Shown piece by piece: positions 24,201 to 33,403 of a stretch of 64,000 nucleotides of DNA. The stretch spans positions 2,092,001 through 2,156,000 of the forward strand of contig JAQISU010000233.1 in the NCBI GenBank assembly GCA_029339505.1, written 5' to 3'. Within the stretch, counting starts at the first letter, position 1; the number at the start of each line of letters is the position of its first letter. A program made the translations under genes and the position numbers. The notes under the pieces were generated by a model, which did no database searches, was not told the DNA's origin, and was given only the letters and a program-made list of their open reading frames with translations. This stretch comes from Unio delphinus (taxonomy: Eukaryota; Mollusca; Bivalvia; Unionida; Unionidae).

Positions 24201-24309
24201 TCATACGTCAATCATTACAACCCAGATAAAATCCAAGGTCGTATGAATACAAAAGAAGTACCCATAACACCGTGGATAGTGCATGGGTTGTAATGATTGA
24301 CGCGTATGA
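24201..24309. repeat. Long inverted repeat, copy 2
   Basis: Arms 24201-24224 and 24284-24309 are reverse complements except for a two-base insertion, separated by about 59 bases. A shorter nested pairing exists between 24199-24209 and 24238-24248. A TATATAAG box lies about 45 bases downstream (about 24354). The structure is conserved in copy 1 (18788-18881). Confidence 0.75.
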
Positions 24310-24679
24310 TTTTCGACCGCTTAAAAAACCCAGTAACATAATAGACGATATGGTATATAAGCTGTTTATACATAAAAAACAAAACACAGAGTTGTGTGAT
24401 TTTATTCTGTGTTGTGTTTAATAATGATCATTGACAACGCTGAAGCAAGAGCAAATACTTTGAAAAAAACATCACAAGAAAGAATACAACTGTTTGTAAA
24501 CACTACGTATTTGTTTTATTTTCTTACAAAAAGCGAATAATTGATTATATTATGCTGAAAATCATGACAGCGAAATCAACCAATCAAAAACTACCATCGA
24601 AATTAGGTGACAGTGTTTCAATCATAACTCTCGTTAGGCCGAAACATACCTACACGAGTTATTCCCCTTAATGCTATAG
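24310..24679. other. Non-coding stretch between inverted repeat and HNH gene
   Basis: No ORF of substance. It contains a TATA-like element and sequence blocks shared with copy 1 (18882-19195). Confidence 0.5.
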
Positions 24680-25174
24680 TTAGACAAAAGTAAACTTAAT
24701 TCTGTTATTAAAACGATTTGAAATCGCTGATTGGGTTATTCCCTCGGATACTCCTTGTACTGAGGGTATACAAATATCAAAATATTCTCCGGCTTTTTTC
24801 ATAGATTGAAATACTATTTTTTCATTAGTTGCTGTATTAAATGATTTTACAGGTCTCTTCCCAATTGATTTATAATTACCAGTCCCTCCTCGTCTTGTAT
24901 TCTCACTCTGTGTAACATCTTGTAAATTATTCAAAGAATTATCAGTCTTAATACCATTTAAGTGATCCATAACAAAACCATCTTTGCTAAGTCCATTATA
25001 TACTTCATACACGACACGATGATTATGATCGTTCTTCCCTTCAGCGTTAAACCTCAAATATCCTTGATTACTCACAACACCGACTGGCTTCTTCAGTCTA
25101 TAGTTTCTGACAATACCGTCACGAGACACTTCGTATTTTGTGATCACTGGGTGTGGTCAGAATTCTTGGTTCAT
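24680..25174 (-). pseudogene. HNH homing-endonuclease-like protein, copy 2
   Basis: ATG at 25174, then TGA at codon 6 (CGA in the other copy), then an open frame to 24680. The protein shows VSRDGIVRNYRLKKPVG, NHRVVYEVYNG and MDHLNGIKTDNSLNNLQDVT, then SENTRRGGTG. This is the HNH arrangement of phage and virus homing endonucleases (first His region, DH, then Asn-rich NN). A C-terminal repeat-like DNA-binding part follows (SFNTATNEKIVFQSMKKAG). Apart from the single stop it is intact. It probably cuts DNA for its own spread or mediates exclusion between related elements; that role is inferred. Confidence 0.7.
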
Positions 25175-25192
25175 TTATATAATATAATATTA

Positions 25193-25512
25193 TTTGTCTA
25201 ATTTATTATTTGGCCTAATCATACTTGAGAATCTCTCAATGTAGTCTTGAGGTGTTATTATAATTTTGTCACAGTCATTGATGAAATCTTTGATTTTCTT
25301 ATCATAATAACGCTTCAACAATCTATATCGTTTACTACCACAACCGAGACACAACTGCGATTTTCCTCTAACCCCTAACCCACATTGAATACATGGGATC
25401 GGGCCCAGACTTTCTCAACGAAAGCTTTGCATATCATATCCACATAATTCATTTCTGCATCATTTGTTACACGATGTCACCGATGCAATAATGAGCCATA
25501 GCAATGATTCAT
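25193..25512 (-). pseudogene. Small zinc-ribbon protein, copy 2
   Basis: ATG at 25512. The start is frameshifted relative to copy 1, but from about 25420 to 25193 the frame is open. It has PCIQCGLGVRGKSQLCLGCG (two CxxCG knuckles, 12 residues apart), then a basic helix (KRYRLLKRYYDKK) and the end RFSSMIRPNNKLDK. The ribbon plus basic helix suggests a nucleic-acid-binding regulator. Its divergent pairing with the polymerase, 43 bases apart in both copies, suggests coordinated early expression. Confidence 0.55.
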
Positions 25513-25555
25513 TATATAACAAATTCTCTATTTAAATATTTGTTTTAATTATAGC
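25513..25555. promoter_or_regulatory. 43-bp divergent promoter, copy 2
   Basis: Separates the zinc-ribbon ATG (minus) from the polymerase ATG (plus). AT-rich with TATATAACAAAT and CTATTTAAATAT. Nearly identical to 20129-20171. Confidence 0.5.
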
Positions 25556-28500
25556 ATGAAGGAGTTCGAGAGATTATCGAAGATTAAGCCTTGGATAAAT
25601 GCTAAATTCAATCTCGATAGAGTCTCTGATATTCCAAAAAGTCTAATAGACGATACAACTATGATAATTAAAATCAGAGATTGCTTTAATGAATTCAATC
25701 GTGATGGAGCATCTCATACGTGGTCAACATTTCGAATTATATATGATGATGTCAATGTACCCACAATCGATGCTACCATGAACGACTAAAGAGCAGCCAA
25801 GATAATTTCACATCTTGGGGGGAAATGGTATTTTTTCAGAGTAAAATTCATTATCCGTTCAGACACGAGGGATTGGATTATCTAGAATAAATTCGACGTA
25901 ATCTTGAAGGATAAAAAAAACCATCGTTGTGAGGCGAGATTTTGAACCAGGAATTCTAACTGGAATTGACAAACCGTATTAAAAGAAGTTTCATTCTGTA
26001 ACAGCAGTTGTTTACGGGATATATTCGTTAAATGATAAACCAGATATTGCAAAACTAGCACCAATGAAATTATCATCGTCGTTGAATTGTGTAGCAGAAC
26101 GGGCAATAGAACACTTCACAAATGCATCCCGAGGAACTAAATTGACTGAACTAAGACGCCAAAAATAAAATGAATGGGGACTGACAGTAAAACAGCGAGT
26201 GGCAGCAATTCAGGATATGTCTAAGTTAGAAACATTATTAAGATTCCCAATATCAGTAGCTACAAAACCCGAACAGGTATTACACGAATCTAGATATAAA
26301 TGAAAAGGAGCGCCAATACAAATTATTGATCATAACAAATACGCGTGGACCCCTACAGTAACAATATTTCAATGACAACGAAAGTGAGATATATTCCAGG
26401 GACTTCGTTGGGGGAACCTCTCTCTGAAGAAAAATTATTTGACGTTATTTACCAATTAAGTAAAAACAAACCTGTGTCACTATGGCTACTTCATATTTTT
26501 GTAGAAGGAAGATTTACTTAATTTGTAAGACCAAACGGAGAATTATACCGCACTGAGGAATTACATGATATGATGAAAAAACTAGCTAGCGATTTTTCCT
26601 CAGAGAATTCTCTAGAGGAAGATAACGAACAATAACTCAATTACTAACAAACTGCTTTACAATTCCATTGGTTGCAGCCCATTTCGCGCGAAAGAAGAAC
26701 GCGTGGAAGCCAGCAAGAAGTGAATTTCTATCAGATGTCAGATTGAGCTGTCTCGAGTACGGCCATGGTGGACTATGGAATACAAAATATTTCCTTGGAG
26801 GTATCATTTCAGTCGATATGGTTGCGTGCTAACCCGGAAGTTTTCTCTGGTACGGAGAATGCGAGAAATACTTTAAACGATTTTGGCACCCCACGCATGA
26901 AATGGCTCGCGTTGCGATTAATGGTCCATTGCCTGATTTTGATTTAACTGGATTCGCTCATGTATTATCATTTGAATTTGCCCTAGGACTTCATTGCTGT
27001 TGTTATGTTTGGATTGGTAGGCATGTGTCAGAAAAACAATGGCTACCCATAGTGCTATTAAGATATATAATTGATTGTGGTATGCTAACATCATTAATTA
27101 TCGGTGAAGCGATTATATCTTTTCGAGCACAAAAATCAGTCTGGTTGCCACAACCTTATCTAGATAAAATAATACGAGAACAACGGAAACGGTATCCTAA
27201 TCTCAACGAAGAAGAACTTTTGAAATGGTCTAAAAAATTATTTGAAGGTGAAAACAGATATACAAAAGATCTCGGACGAAGGATGATTGGAAAATTTACC
27301 CAAGGAGGTAATTACGATAATAAAAGATGTTCTTAACGATTGATGTGGATGTGTTGAATACGATTTTATAATTGCGGATGTAACGAATAAAGGAACATAT
27401 GTCAGTCTTAAAGACGCATTTCTCTGTGATGGAACTAAATTAGGTACAATTGTTATCTACAACGACGGATACAATCTGCAGTATACACATTTGAGAGCTT
27501 CTCTGTTGGCTTATGCTTCCATAAATTTGTTTTCGATTTTAAATAGATTTCCTGACGCCGCAGTCGACAATGAATCATTTTAGGAAAATGCGAAATATTA
27601 AAAATTAGTAGCCGAATTTACAAGTTCTGATGAAAAAAGGGGATCATGGAGAATTAAGCAGGAAATGCTGCATGATTATATTCAATAAGCAGATGTTGCC
27701 GTTGAAGATAATTACTTGAAGCGTAATCAGATATCAGAATTATCTAATGCACCCTTGATATCCGATCCAATAGGCAGATATAAAACAATTTATTTAAACG
27801 GCTGTAGTGGATCAGGAAAGACGACTCGTGCAATTGAATTATTTCGTGGGAAGGCAAACATGATTGTGCTAACACCAACTCACAAACTCGCCAGAGAGAT
27901 GATACAGCGAGGAGTTCAAGCATGTACCTATCACAGTGTCTTTTGATGGAAAGGTGACGAATGGACTCCTGATCGAATGGGTGAGAAATGTATTCCCAGT
28001 GTTAAACTTTGGGATGAGGTATGCACAGTATTACAAAAGTTTCTTGATTGGCTGCTACTAGCGAATACAAAAATAGTTATGTGTGGTGATCACGGTCAAC
28101 CACCACCAATTGTCGGTTTATCCTCACATAAGTGGCTAAATGGTTTGTAGATTATTATGAAGAGATTAACACTGATTATAGAGCACTTAATGAACAATTA
28201 CGAGAATTCAAAGCGCTAATTAGATTACAACCGGATAGAATCCAGTGCGAGATAGCCCGTAAAATTTCAGAAACACCAATAAATGATTTTTGGGAAACGT
28301 GGAGGCCAAAAGATTTGATAGTGGCAAGTAGAAACATATACAGAGACACACATCAGATGAAGTTATTTGAAACACACAAAGACAAATTTAAAACATTTCC
28401 AATACCGCTTTGTTTTAGACCCAAGGATACACGGCGGCAAAATATCGAAGTTGATATTCCCAGAAAAATTGAAAAACAGATTTTAGTGTTAAATAATATT

Positions 28501-28842
28501 GTGTTGGTTGATATAAGCGTCGTCGAAGATGCATTTGGCGCTAATAATTCCCCGTGGACACTAGGTTACGCAGCGACAATACATTCTTCACAGGGATTGA
28601 CTATATCAGATACAGTTGTTTGGATCAGAGATAATCGCATCGAATGGTCGAATTTAGTTTATTTAGCGGTATCACGAGTACGAAGAATAAATCAACTTCG
28701 AAGAGTTGTCCTGACAGACGGAGATGATAATGACACTATTGTCAGCGCTGGCAAAGTCAAGGACATAATCAGAAAACAACTATCTGGTTATAAACAAAAG
28801 GATAAAAAAAATAATCGAGAATTTGATATTGATCTGAATTAA
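25556..28842 (+). pseudogene. Family B DNA polymerase fused to SF1 helicase
   Basis: ATG at 25556 with an N-terminal region as in copy 1, badly broken between 25790 and 26350. A palm follows: motif A region ISVDMVAC-stop-PGS near 26805-26845, where the stop replaces the usual Tyr of a YPxS motif. Then come ALGLHCCCYVW, RRMIGKFTQGG (27275-27310), GTYVSLKDAF and a candidate motif C VDNES (about 27568-27582). The same frame continues, with in-frame stops, into YLNGCSGSGKTTRAIELF (Walker A, 27793-27846), LWDEVC (motif II), IVMCGDHGQPPP (motif III), YAATIHSSQGLTI and YLAVSRVRR (motifs V/VI). Polymerase and helicase thus form one polypeptide of about 1,080 codons. The helicase tail 28132-28842 is intact. 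Confidence 0.75.
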
Positions 28843-29019
28843 TAATTACACTGAAACAACAACAGAATGATCACTGCGCGAGTTGCAATTGTATAATGCG
28901 TTTGGGCTGGTCCGATAATGATCCTCGTCAATTTACCGTAGATAGAAAGAATAGTAGCATTGGTCATACTAGCAATAATGTGATGCTGACATGTCTTGAG
29001 TGCAACAGACGAAGAGGTG

Positions 29020-29964
29020 CTAGTTAAGACCACGCGGTGGTAATTGAGTACCCTCGGGTATCACTTGCAGTTGTTGTCGAGTAAACACACGCTTAGGAGC
29101 AGTTGAATCCAATCTATCGATTGCTGGTCTACCCGTAGATCGTGTTATGCCGGATATTTTATGTGCAGTAACACTCCAAATAGAATCAGTAGCTCTTTTT
29201 TTACCACCTTCGAGCTCTCCTGGTTTAAAAAAATACCTGACAGTAACATTACCGAGTGTTGGCTGTTTTGAAAAATCTTTTTGTGGATTTTTAGGTATAT
29301 ACGTTTTTTTAATCGCGTTGATAGGTTTCATGTTGATTGTTCTTGTAATCTCATTACTCAGCGCGGTAATCACAGCTGGTAATCTCTTGACCAATTCACG
29401 AGTTCGTTTATGTTGAATAAATTCCTTCGCGTATTGATATCCAAATAGCCGCTCAGCAAGCGTCAGATTAAATCGTTAAACAATTGCCTGATTGCGATGT
29501 AGTGCAGTATGCCCTCGTCGTAACGTGGTATTATGATTCTTCATCGCTGATAGAACCTCACCCTGAAATTCCTTGCCAGGATCAACTTGTAATAGATTTG
29601 GTCAGCGCAGAGGACCCCTTCGATAAATCCTTTCAAACGCAGAAGCTACTTCAGTTGGTGATTTTGTTTTCAACGACTCTGCTTGTTTGTATCGACTCGC
29701 AACATCAACTACAGTTAGCGTGTATTTGTAACCACCATCATGCGGCATAAATAATATATCAGCTTGATGAACTTCATTAGGAACGTTCACATCAAAATAC
29801 GAGTAGTTAATTTCTTCAGGCGATGGTAGATAAATTTACCATATCACCTGTTTGGATAACCAATCCGCCGCTGTAGTATTTTTTACTTTTGCAGCGCTAG
29901 CGAGTTTACCAATTGGCGCTTTAACCCTCTAGTATCCGCTCAGAGAATAATAAATAGATTCCAT
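29020..29964 (-). pseudogene. rve integrase, F54H12.3 type, inactivated
   Basis: A single frame from ATG 29964 to 29020 (315 codons) with four in-frame stops and no frameshift. An N-terminal helical region (LASAAKVKNTTAADWL) is followed by VHQADILFMPHD (first Asp), ALTVVD-like YTLTVVDVASRY, and LLQVDPGKEF (second Asp). The third acidic position falls exactly 35 residues later in QAIV-stop-RFN: codon 29478-29476 is TAA, replacing the catalytic Glu. A C-terminal basic domain ends GTQLPPRGLN. The family is the one represented by C. elegans F54H12.3, without the chromodomain seen in element 2. It would join element ends to host DNA. Confidence 0.8.
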
Positions 29965-29971
29965 CCTGCTA

Positions 29972-30486
29972 TTAATTACCAGCAACTAACATCAATTTGG
30001 TTTTCATCGCCGATTTTATCAACCATGAAGCCAATTTTTCTTTGAAGGATTTATCAGTGATAGAATTCAACGCGTGAATTAATTTAACATCTGCGAGATG
30101 ACGCTGTTGCAGATTTCTGGTTTTATAAGCAGCATCATGAGCGTGACACGCCTTATTAATAGCGTTTATTGGTTCTTTACCGGGTTTGGGTTGGTTTGAT
30201 CATCGAGTCTAATATCTAATCGTGTTCCAGGTCCACAATAACTTTATCCGAAAAGATGTTTTTCACCTGGATACTTTGCCCACGGCTTTCCTGAAAATTT
30301 AGCTAGCTTGGCTGTAATATCACCTCCTCGCATTTTTTTTAAAGGTTTCGTAGAAATAAATTTAAATTTCTTTGTACTACATTGTACGCATTTACCAGAA
30401 ATCGCTGATCGGTTGTTTTTAGTTGTAATCGTCATCAAACCATCTGTGCCAGTACGCGCCTTACATTTCACACAATATAAATACAT
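29972..30486 (-). pseudogene. Zinc ribbon (DUF5679-like) plus parvovirus-type phospholipase A2 domain
   Basis: ATG at 30486: MYLYCVKCKARTGTDGL, then SGKCVQCSTKKFKF, two CxxC pairs as in DUF5679. A stop near 30245 follows, then SYCGPGTRLDIRL (glycine-rich calcium-loop-like segment). A frameshift near 30190 leads to an open frame with KACHAHDAAYKTRN, where HD…Y matches the active-site helix of secreted and parvoviral PLA2. The tail runs to 29972. In parvoviruses this domain opens endosomal membranes during entry, and a similar role is inferred here. It is divergent from the ATPase gene with only 17 bases between the two ATGs. Confidence 0.7.
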
Positions 30487-30503
30487 AATATATTTATAAT
30501 AAC

Positions 30504-31139
30504 ATGAATGTAATTGATTATTCAGCTACCTGACGACGGCAACCTATTAAACACCATGCAATGTTACCTAATTCTATTCGTGCGATTATAATTGGGCCAT
30601 CTGGAAATGGCAAAACACAATTGCTACTTAATTTAATAACGAGATAGATGAAGTGGAATAAGTTATATTTGATTGCTCCGAGCGTAGACAATTAGCGATG
30701 CTACGAAGTGTTAAAGGATTTTAAAGAGAAAGTAAAATCGGAAATCAATGATGATATTATTGAATTTATAACTGATATTAACGATGCACCGAGCATTGAT
30801 GATATCGATGGAAGTATTAACAATTTAGTTGTATATGATGATGTAATGTTAGACAAGCAAAATAATCCCGCTATGATATTTTCCAGAGGCAGGCGTAAAA
30901 ACACTGACGTGATATATAAGGTGATCAGAGATAACTGCAATTTGTTATGTATATTCAACGGAGTTGACACAGATACTTTTAGAAATATTTGGCAAACTTG
31001 GTGCGGCGGTGATATGGTTAAAAATCAATTTAAAAATTTCTTTCGTCATTCTCAGTCAATCCCACACAGATTTGTGACGATAAATTTATCAGACCCTCAG
31101 ACGAGATATCGTGTCGGACTTAATAAAATATTCGGTTAA
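30504..31139 (+). pseudogene. A32-like DNA-packaging ATPase of element 1
   Basis: One frame of 212 codons from ATG 30504 with three in-frame stops (TGA near 30531, two TAG near 30645 and 30690). Walker A is IIIGPSGNGKTQLLLNL and Walker B is NLVVYDDVMLDKQ. A sensor-like SRGRRKNTDVIY segment and a C-terminal VIRDNCNLLCIFNG follow. A short deletion seems to follow TDVIY. The FtsK/HerA-type ATPase pumps DNA into capsids in this virus lineage. It is the last gene before the right terminal repeat. Confidence 0.75.
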
Positions 31140-31147
31140 CCTATTGC

Positions 31148-31334
31148 AGCAGAGGGGGGTGGGGAGGTGGCGACAACAACCATGGCATCGTCTAAAATCG
31201 AAGATTTTTGAGGAAACGTTAGTTCACTCCGTGGACGCCGCTTTTTTACTATTTGGTGGAAGCCTCAGATTGCCTCGTCGACGCTTCTTTTTTTACTATT
31301 TGGTGGAAGCCTCAGATTACCTCGTCGATTCCTG
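31148..31334 (-). repeat. Right terminal inverted repeat of element 1
   Basis: Read on the minus strand it repeats the left end in order: the CAATCTGAGGCTTCC start (31272-31258 and again 31319-31305), A-run, CACGGAGTGAAC, CATGGTTGTTGTCG. The outer about 47 bases are a tandem duplication of the terminus (TTTTTACTATTTGGTGGAAG occurs twice). The element end is therefore uncertain by about 50 bases. Confidence 0.8.
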
Positions 31335-31720
31335 TAGAAAGTTTTCCGATTCGCCTTCCCTACTACTAAATATGTTAAATGTTATATTCATCAATACCAT
31401 AATATAGAACTGTACACGAGTAAACAAGTAATCGAATTTTAAAGAAATCTTAAAGTATAATGGTATATATTTACGAGAGATCTATCTCGAAACAAAAACC
31501 GACTAATGGAATATCACAAGAGAGTGTAAATTTGTTTATAAACGAACGAATTATTTGAATTACTTAATCTCGCAAATGTGGATCCAAACAAAATGGTTAT
31601 ATTTTCAGATAAGTAAGTAAATGTTAAAAACTTGTAGTCGTTAATTTAAGGATATTATTGTTAGAGTTTATTTAGCACCTAAAACTCCATAGCAGTGTTT
31701 AAATTAATCCCATTGCTACT
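31335..31720. other. AT-rich sequence right of element 1
   Basis: No gene seen; probably host or spacer between element 1 and the inverted cassette remnant D. Confidence 0.4.
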
Positions 31721-32290
31721 ATGTCAACGATATCAGATAATATTAACGTGCGATTACAAAAGTCCGGTGACACAATGACAGGCGAACTGAACATTAACGG
31801 GAATAAAAAAAAACAGTACTTGCAGATCCAACATCTGACAAGGATGCGGCAACAATATGTCTTGTAGATATTAACTGCGTCACATCGGACCATAAACTAT
31901 CAACGCTGCGGGCCGAATATGAAGTTCGTATAAACACGTTTGCAAATGTCCGTAGAAATTTTGTAAACAATATTGAAATCACAAATAATTTATTTGGTAC
32001 ACTGTTGAACATTGTTATGAAACTTTCTGATATCAAGAGGAGCATTGTCAGAATTAAACAAACACAGGATACTATTTTAGAGACTTTCCTGCTATTGCTG
32101 AAAGGCTTGATAAGATTAATACCACATAAAGAAAATATTATTAGCGTGTACTCGATACAACAGGGACCATTCACCTGGAGACCTTAAAATAACACTGTTC
32201 AAATTATTGCATCTGTCCGGTGTATATAGAGATTAACTGTGATTCCAACGTTACAGTTTAATGTATAATCAAGTGTGTTAATAATGCATA
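31721..32290 (+). pseudogene. Fibre-like protein, cassette copy D, phage-tail-fibre-like N-terminus
   Basis: ATG at 31721 reads NVRLQKSGDTMTGELNINGN. After a one-base slip in an A-run the next frame continues LADPTSDKDAATICLVD. The 'GDTMTG-x-L-x-I-x-GN … L-x-DP-x-x-x-x-DAA' pattern is the collar/tail-fibre repeat known from phage fibres. Helical segments (VRINTFANVRRNF, KRSIVRIKQTQDTIL) follow, then YSIQQGPFTWRP, homologous to the head of fibre copies A and B. The rest of the head is degraded. It lies on the opposite strand to the other copies. Confidence 0.65.
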
Positions 32291-32700
32291 AATGTAAGTA
32301 CAATAGAAAATAGATCCACTGAAACATTTAGAATAACCCCAATCAGTGGTGATTTAGCATCAGCGTCAATGATATGGTATGTAGAATTTGTAATTAATTT
32401 TAAGTCACAATATAATGCACGTACAACAATATCGATACAATCAAGTGCGCGAATTACAGAATAAACTCAAATTACTCATTCACATATACATGGTAACAAA
32501 TATAAGAAAAATATCACATTTGATATAATGGTGTATTTGGTTTTCAGCTGTTATTTCTGGAACTGATGTATTGGTATCAACGGTAACAATGACATCACAA
32601 CTTTGGTATCAACGGTAACAATGACATCACAACTTGGGTTTCAGCTTTTAAAACATTGATGTTCTTAACATAATAGCAAAAAGATATTTACATGCAGTCA

Positions 32701-32703
<3 letters not shown>

Positions 32704-32793
<90 letters not shown>
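32704..32793 (+). repeat. (TA)45 microsatellite
   Basis: About 90 bases of alternating T and A, read in either frame as a Tyr-Ile run with no coding meaning. Confidence 0.95.
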
Positions 32794-32796
<3 letters not shown>

Positions 32797-32889
32797 TAAA
32801 TTCGGCGTGAACATTCCAACTGTCAATCATGTTTATACTACAATTGCCCTAAAATCCGGTCAAAATCATCCGGTGGTCAACAATCAAAT

Positions 32890-33403
32890 AATAATTAACT
32901 GGTTTTTGCAACTAAGAATAAAACAGATCGAACCTCCGACTGCAATTTATATTTGAAATATCAAGGGTCTTACGATATCAGAGATATCAATGATGAAGTT
33001 CATAGTAGAATTAAATCGATTACAGGAAATGAATCAAAAATTGCAATAATAGTTTACGAAACAACTTTGTCAGCCATTAACTCGAGCATTAATTTATCAG
33101 AATAACGATATGGGTACCAATCATGGCCAAAAGCAAAATTGTTTAGATGCATTCTTGATGACAGAACCTGTAGTTTCGAAATTTGAATATTCTGGGTATA
33201 ACCCAGACATACTAAAGAAATCTACGAATGATATTATCGATGAATTATTTCCTGGAATACTTGCCGAGTGGAGAAAAACACTACCAGCAGCAAGTATCCT
33301 CAGATACAAAAATGATACATTTGGTGGTGGTAGACATAAAATATTGTTTATGTTTCTTGAATTTGCCAACATGGACGATTTACGAGAATTGTACTATTAT
33401 TGA
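32890..33403 (+). pseudogene. Penton-like protein, cassette copy D
   Basis: The first part (about 32940-33105) gives YQGSYDIRDINDEVHSRIKS and NESKIAIIVYETTLSA, aligning with GSYQIEQIN and KIAITVHEPTLSSA of copies A-C. The 33110-33403 frame has GYNPDILKKSTNDIIDELF and DTFGGGRH, matching GYNANKLKKSVNDLIDEKF and DPDGDGRH of copy A. It is divergent and broken. With the fibre at 31721 it forms an inverted cassette. Confidence 0.6.

Larger units (their letters stand above)
21049..26290. repeat. Second unit of an internal tandem duplication
   Basis: Gene for gene this segment repeats about 15510-20926: capsid N-terminus, pVI-like, helical unknown, short unknown, inverted repeat, HNH, zinc ribbon, polymerase start. 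Orientation is the same. The copies differ by many substitutions and indels, so the duplication is not recent. Confidence 0.7.
7286..31334. mobile_element. Element 1: large Polinton-like virus element
   Basis: Two inverted repeats (7286-7399 and 31148-31334) enclose a gene set typical of integrated double-jelly-roll-capsid viruses: rve integrase, family B DNA polymerase fused to an SF1 helicase, adenain-like protease, packaging ATPase, major-capsid-like, penton-like and fibre-like proteins, and a phospholipase A2 domain. Nearly every gene has frameshifts or in-frame stops, so this copy is dead. An internal tandem duplication (about 15.5-26.3 kb) and a second internal terminal-repeat-like block (10130-10345) show it is rearranged. 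I could not identify a target-site duplication. From memory, related polymerase-helicase and integrase proteins occur in cnidarians, arthropods and the fungus Rhizophagus; this was not checked. Confidence 0.85.

Noticed and set aside
32648..32830. ORF with Tyr-Ile repeats
   Set aside because: Translation of the (TA)n microsatellite.
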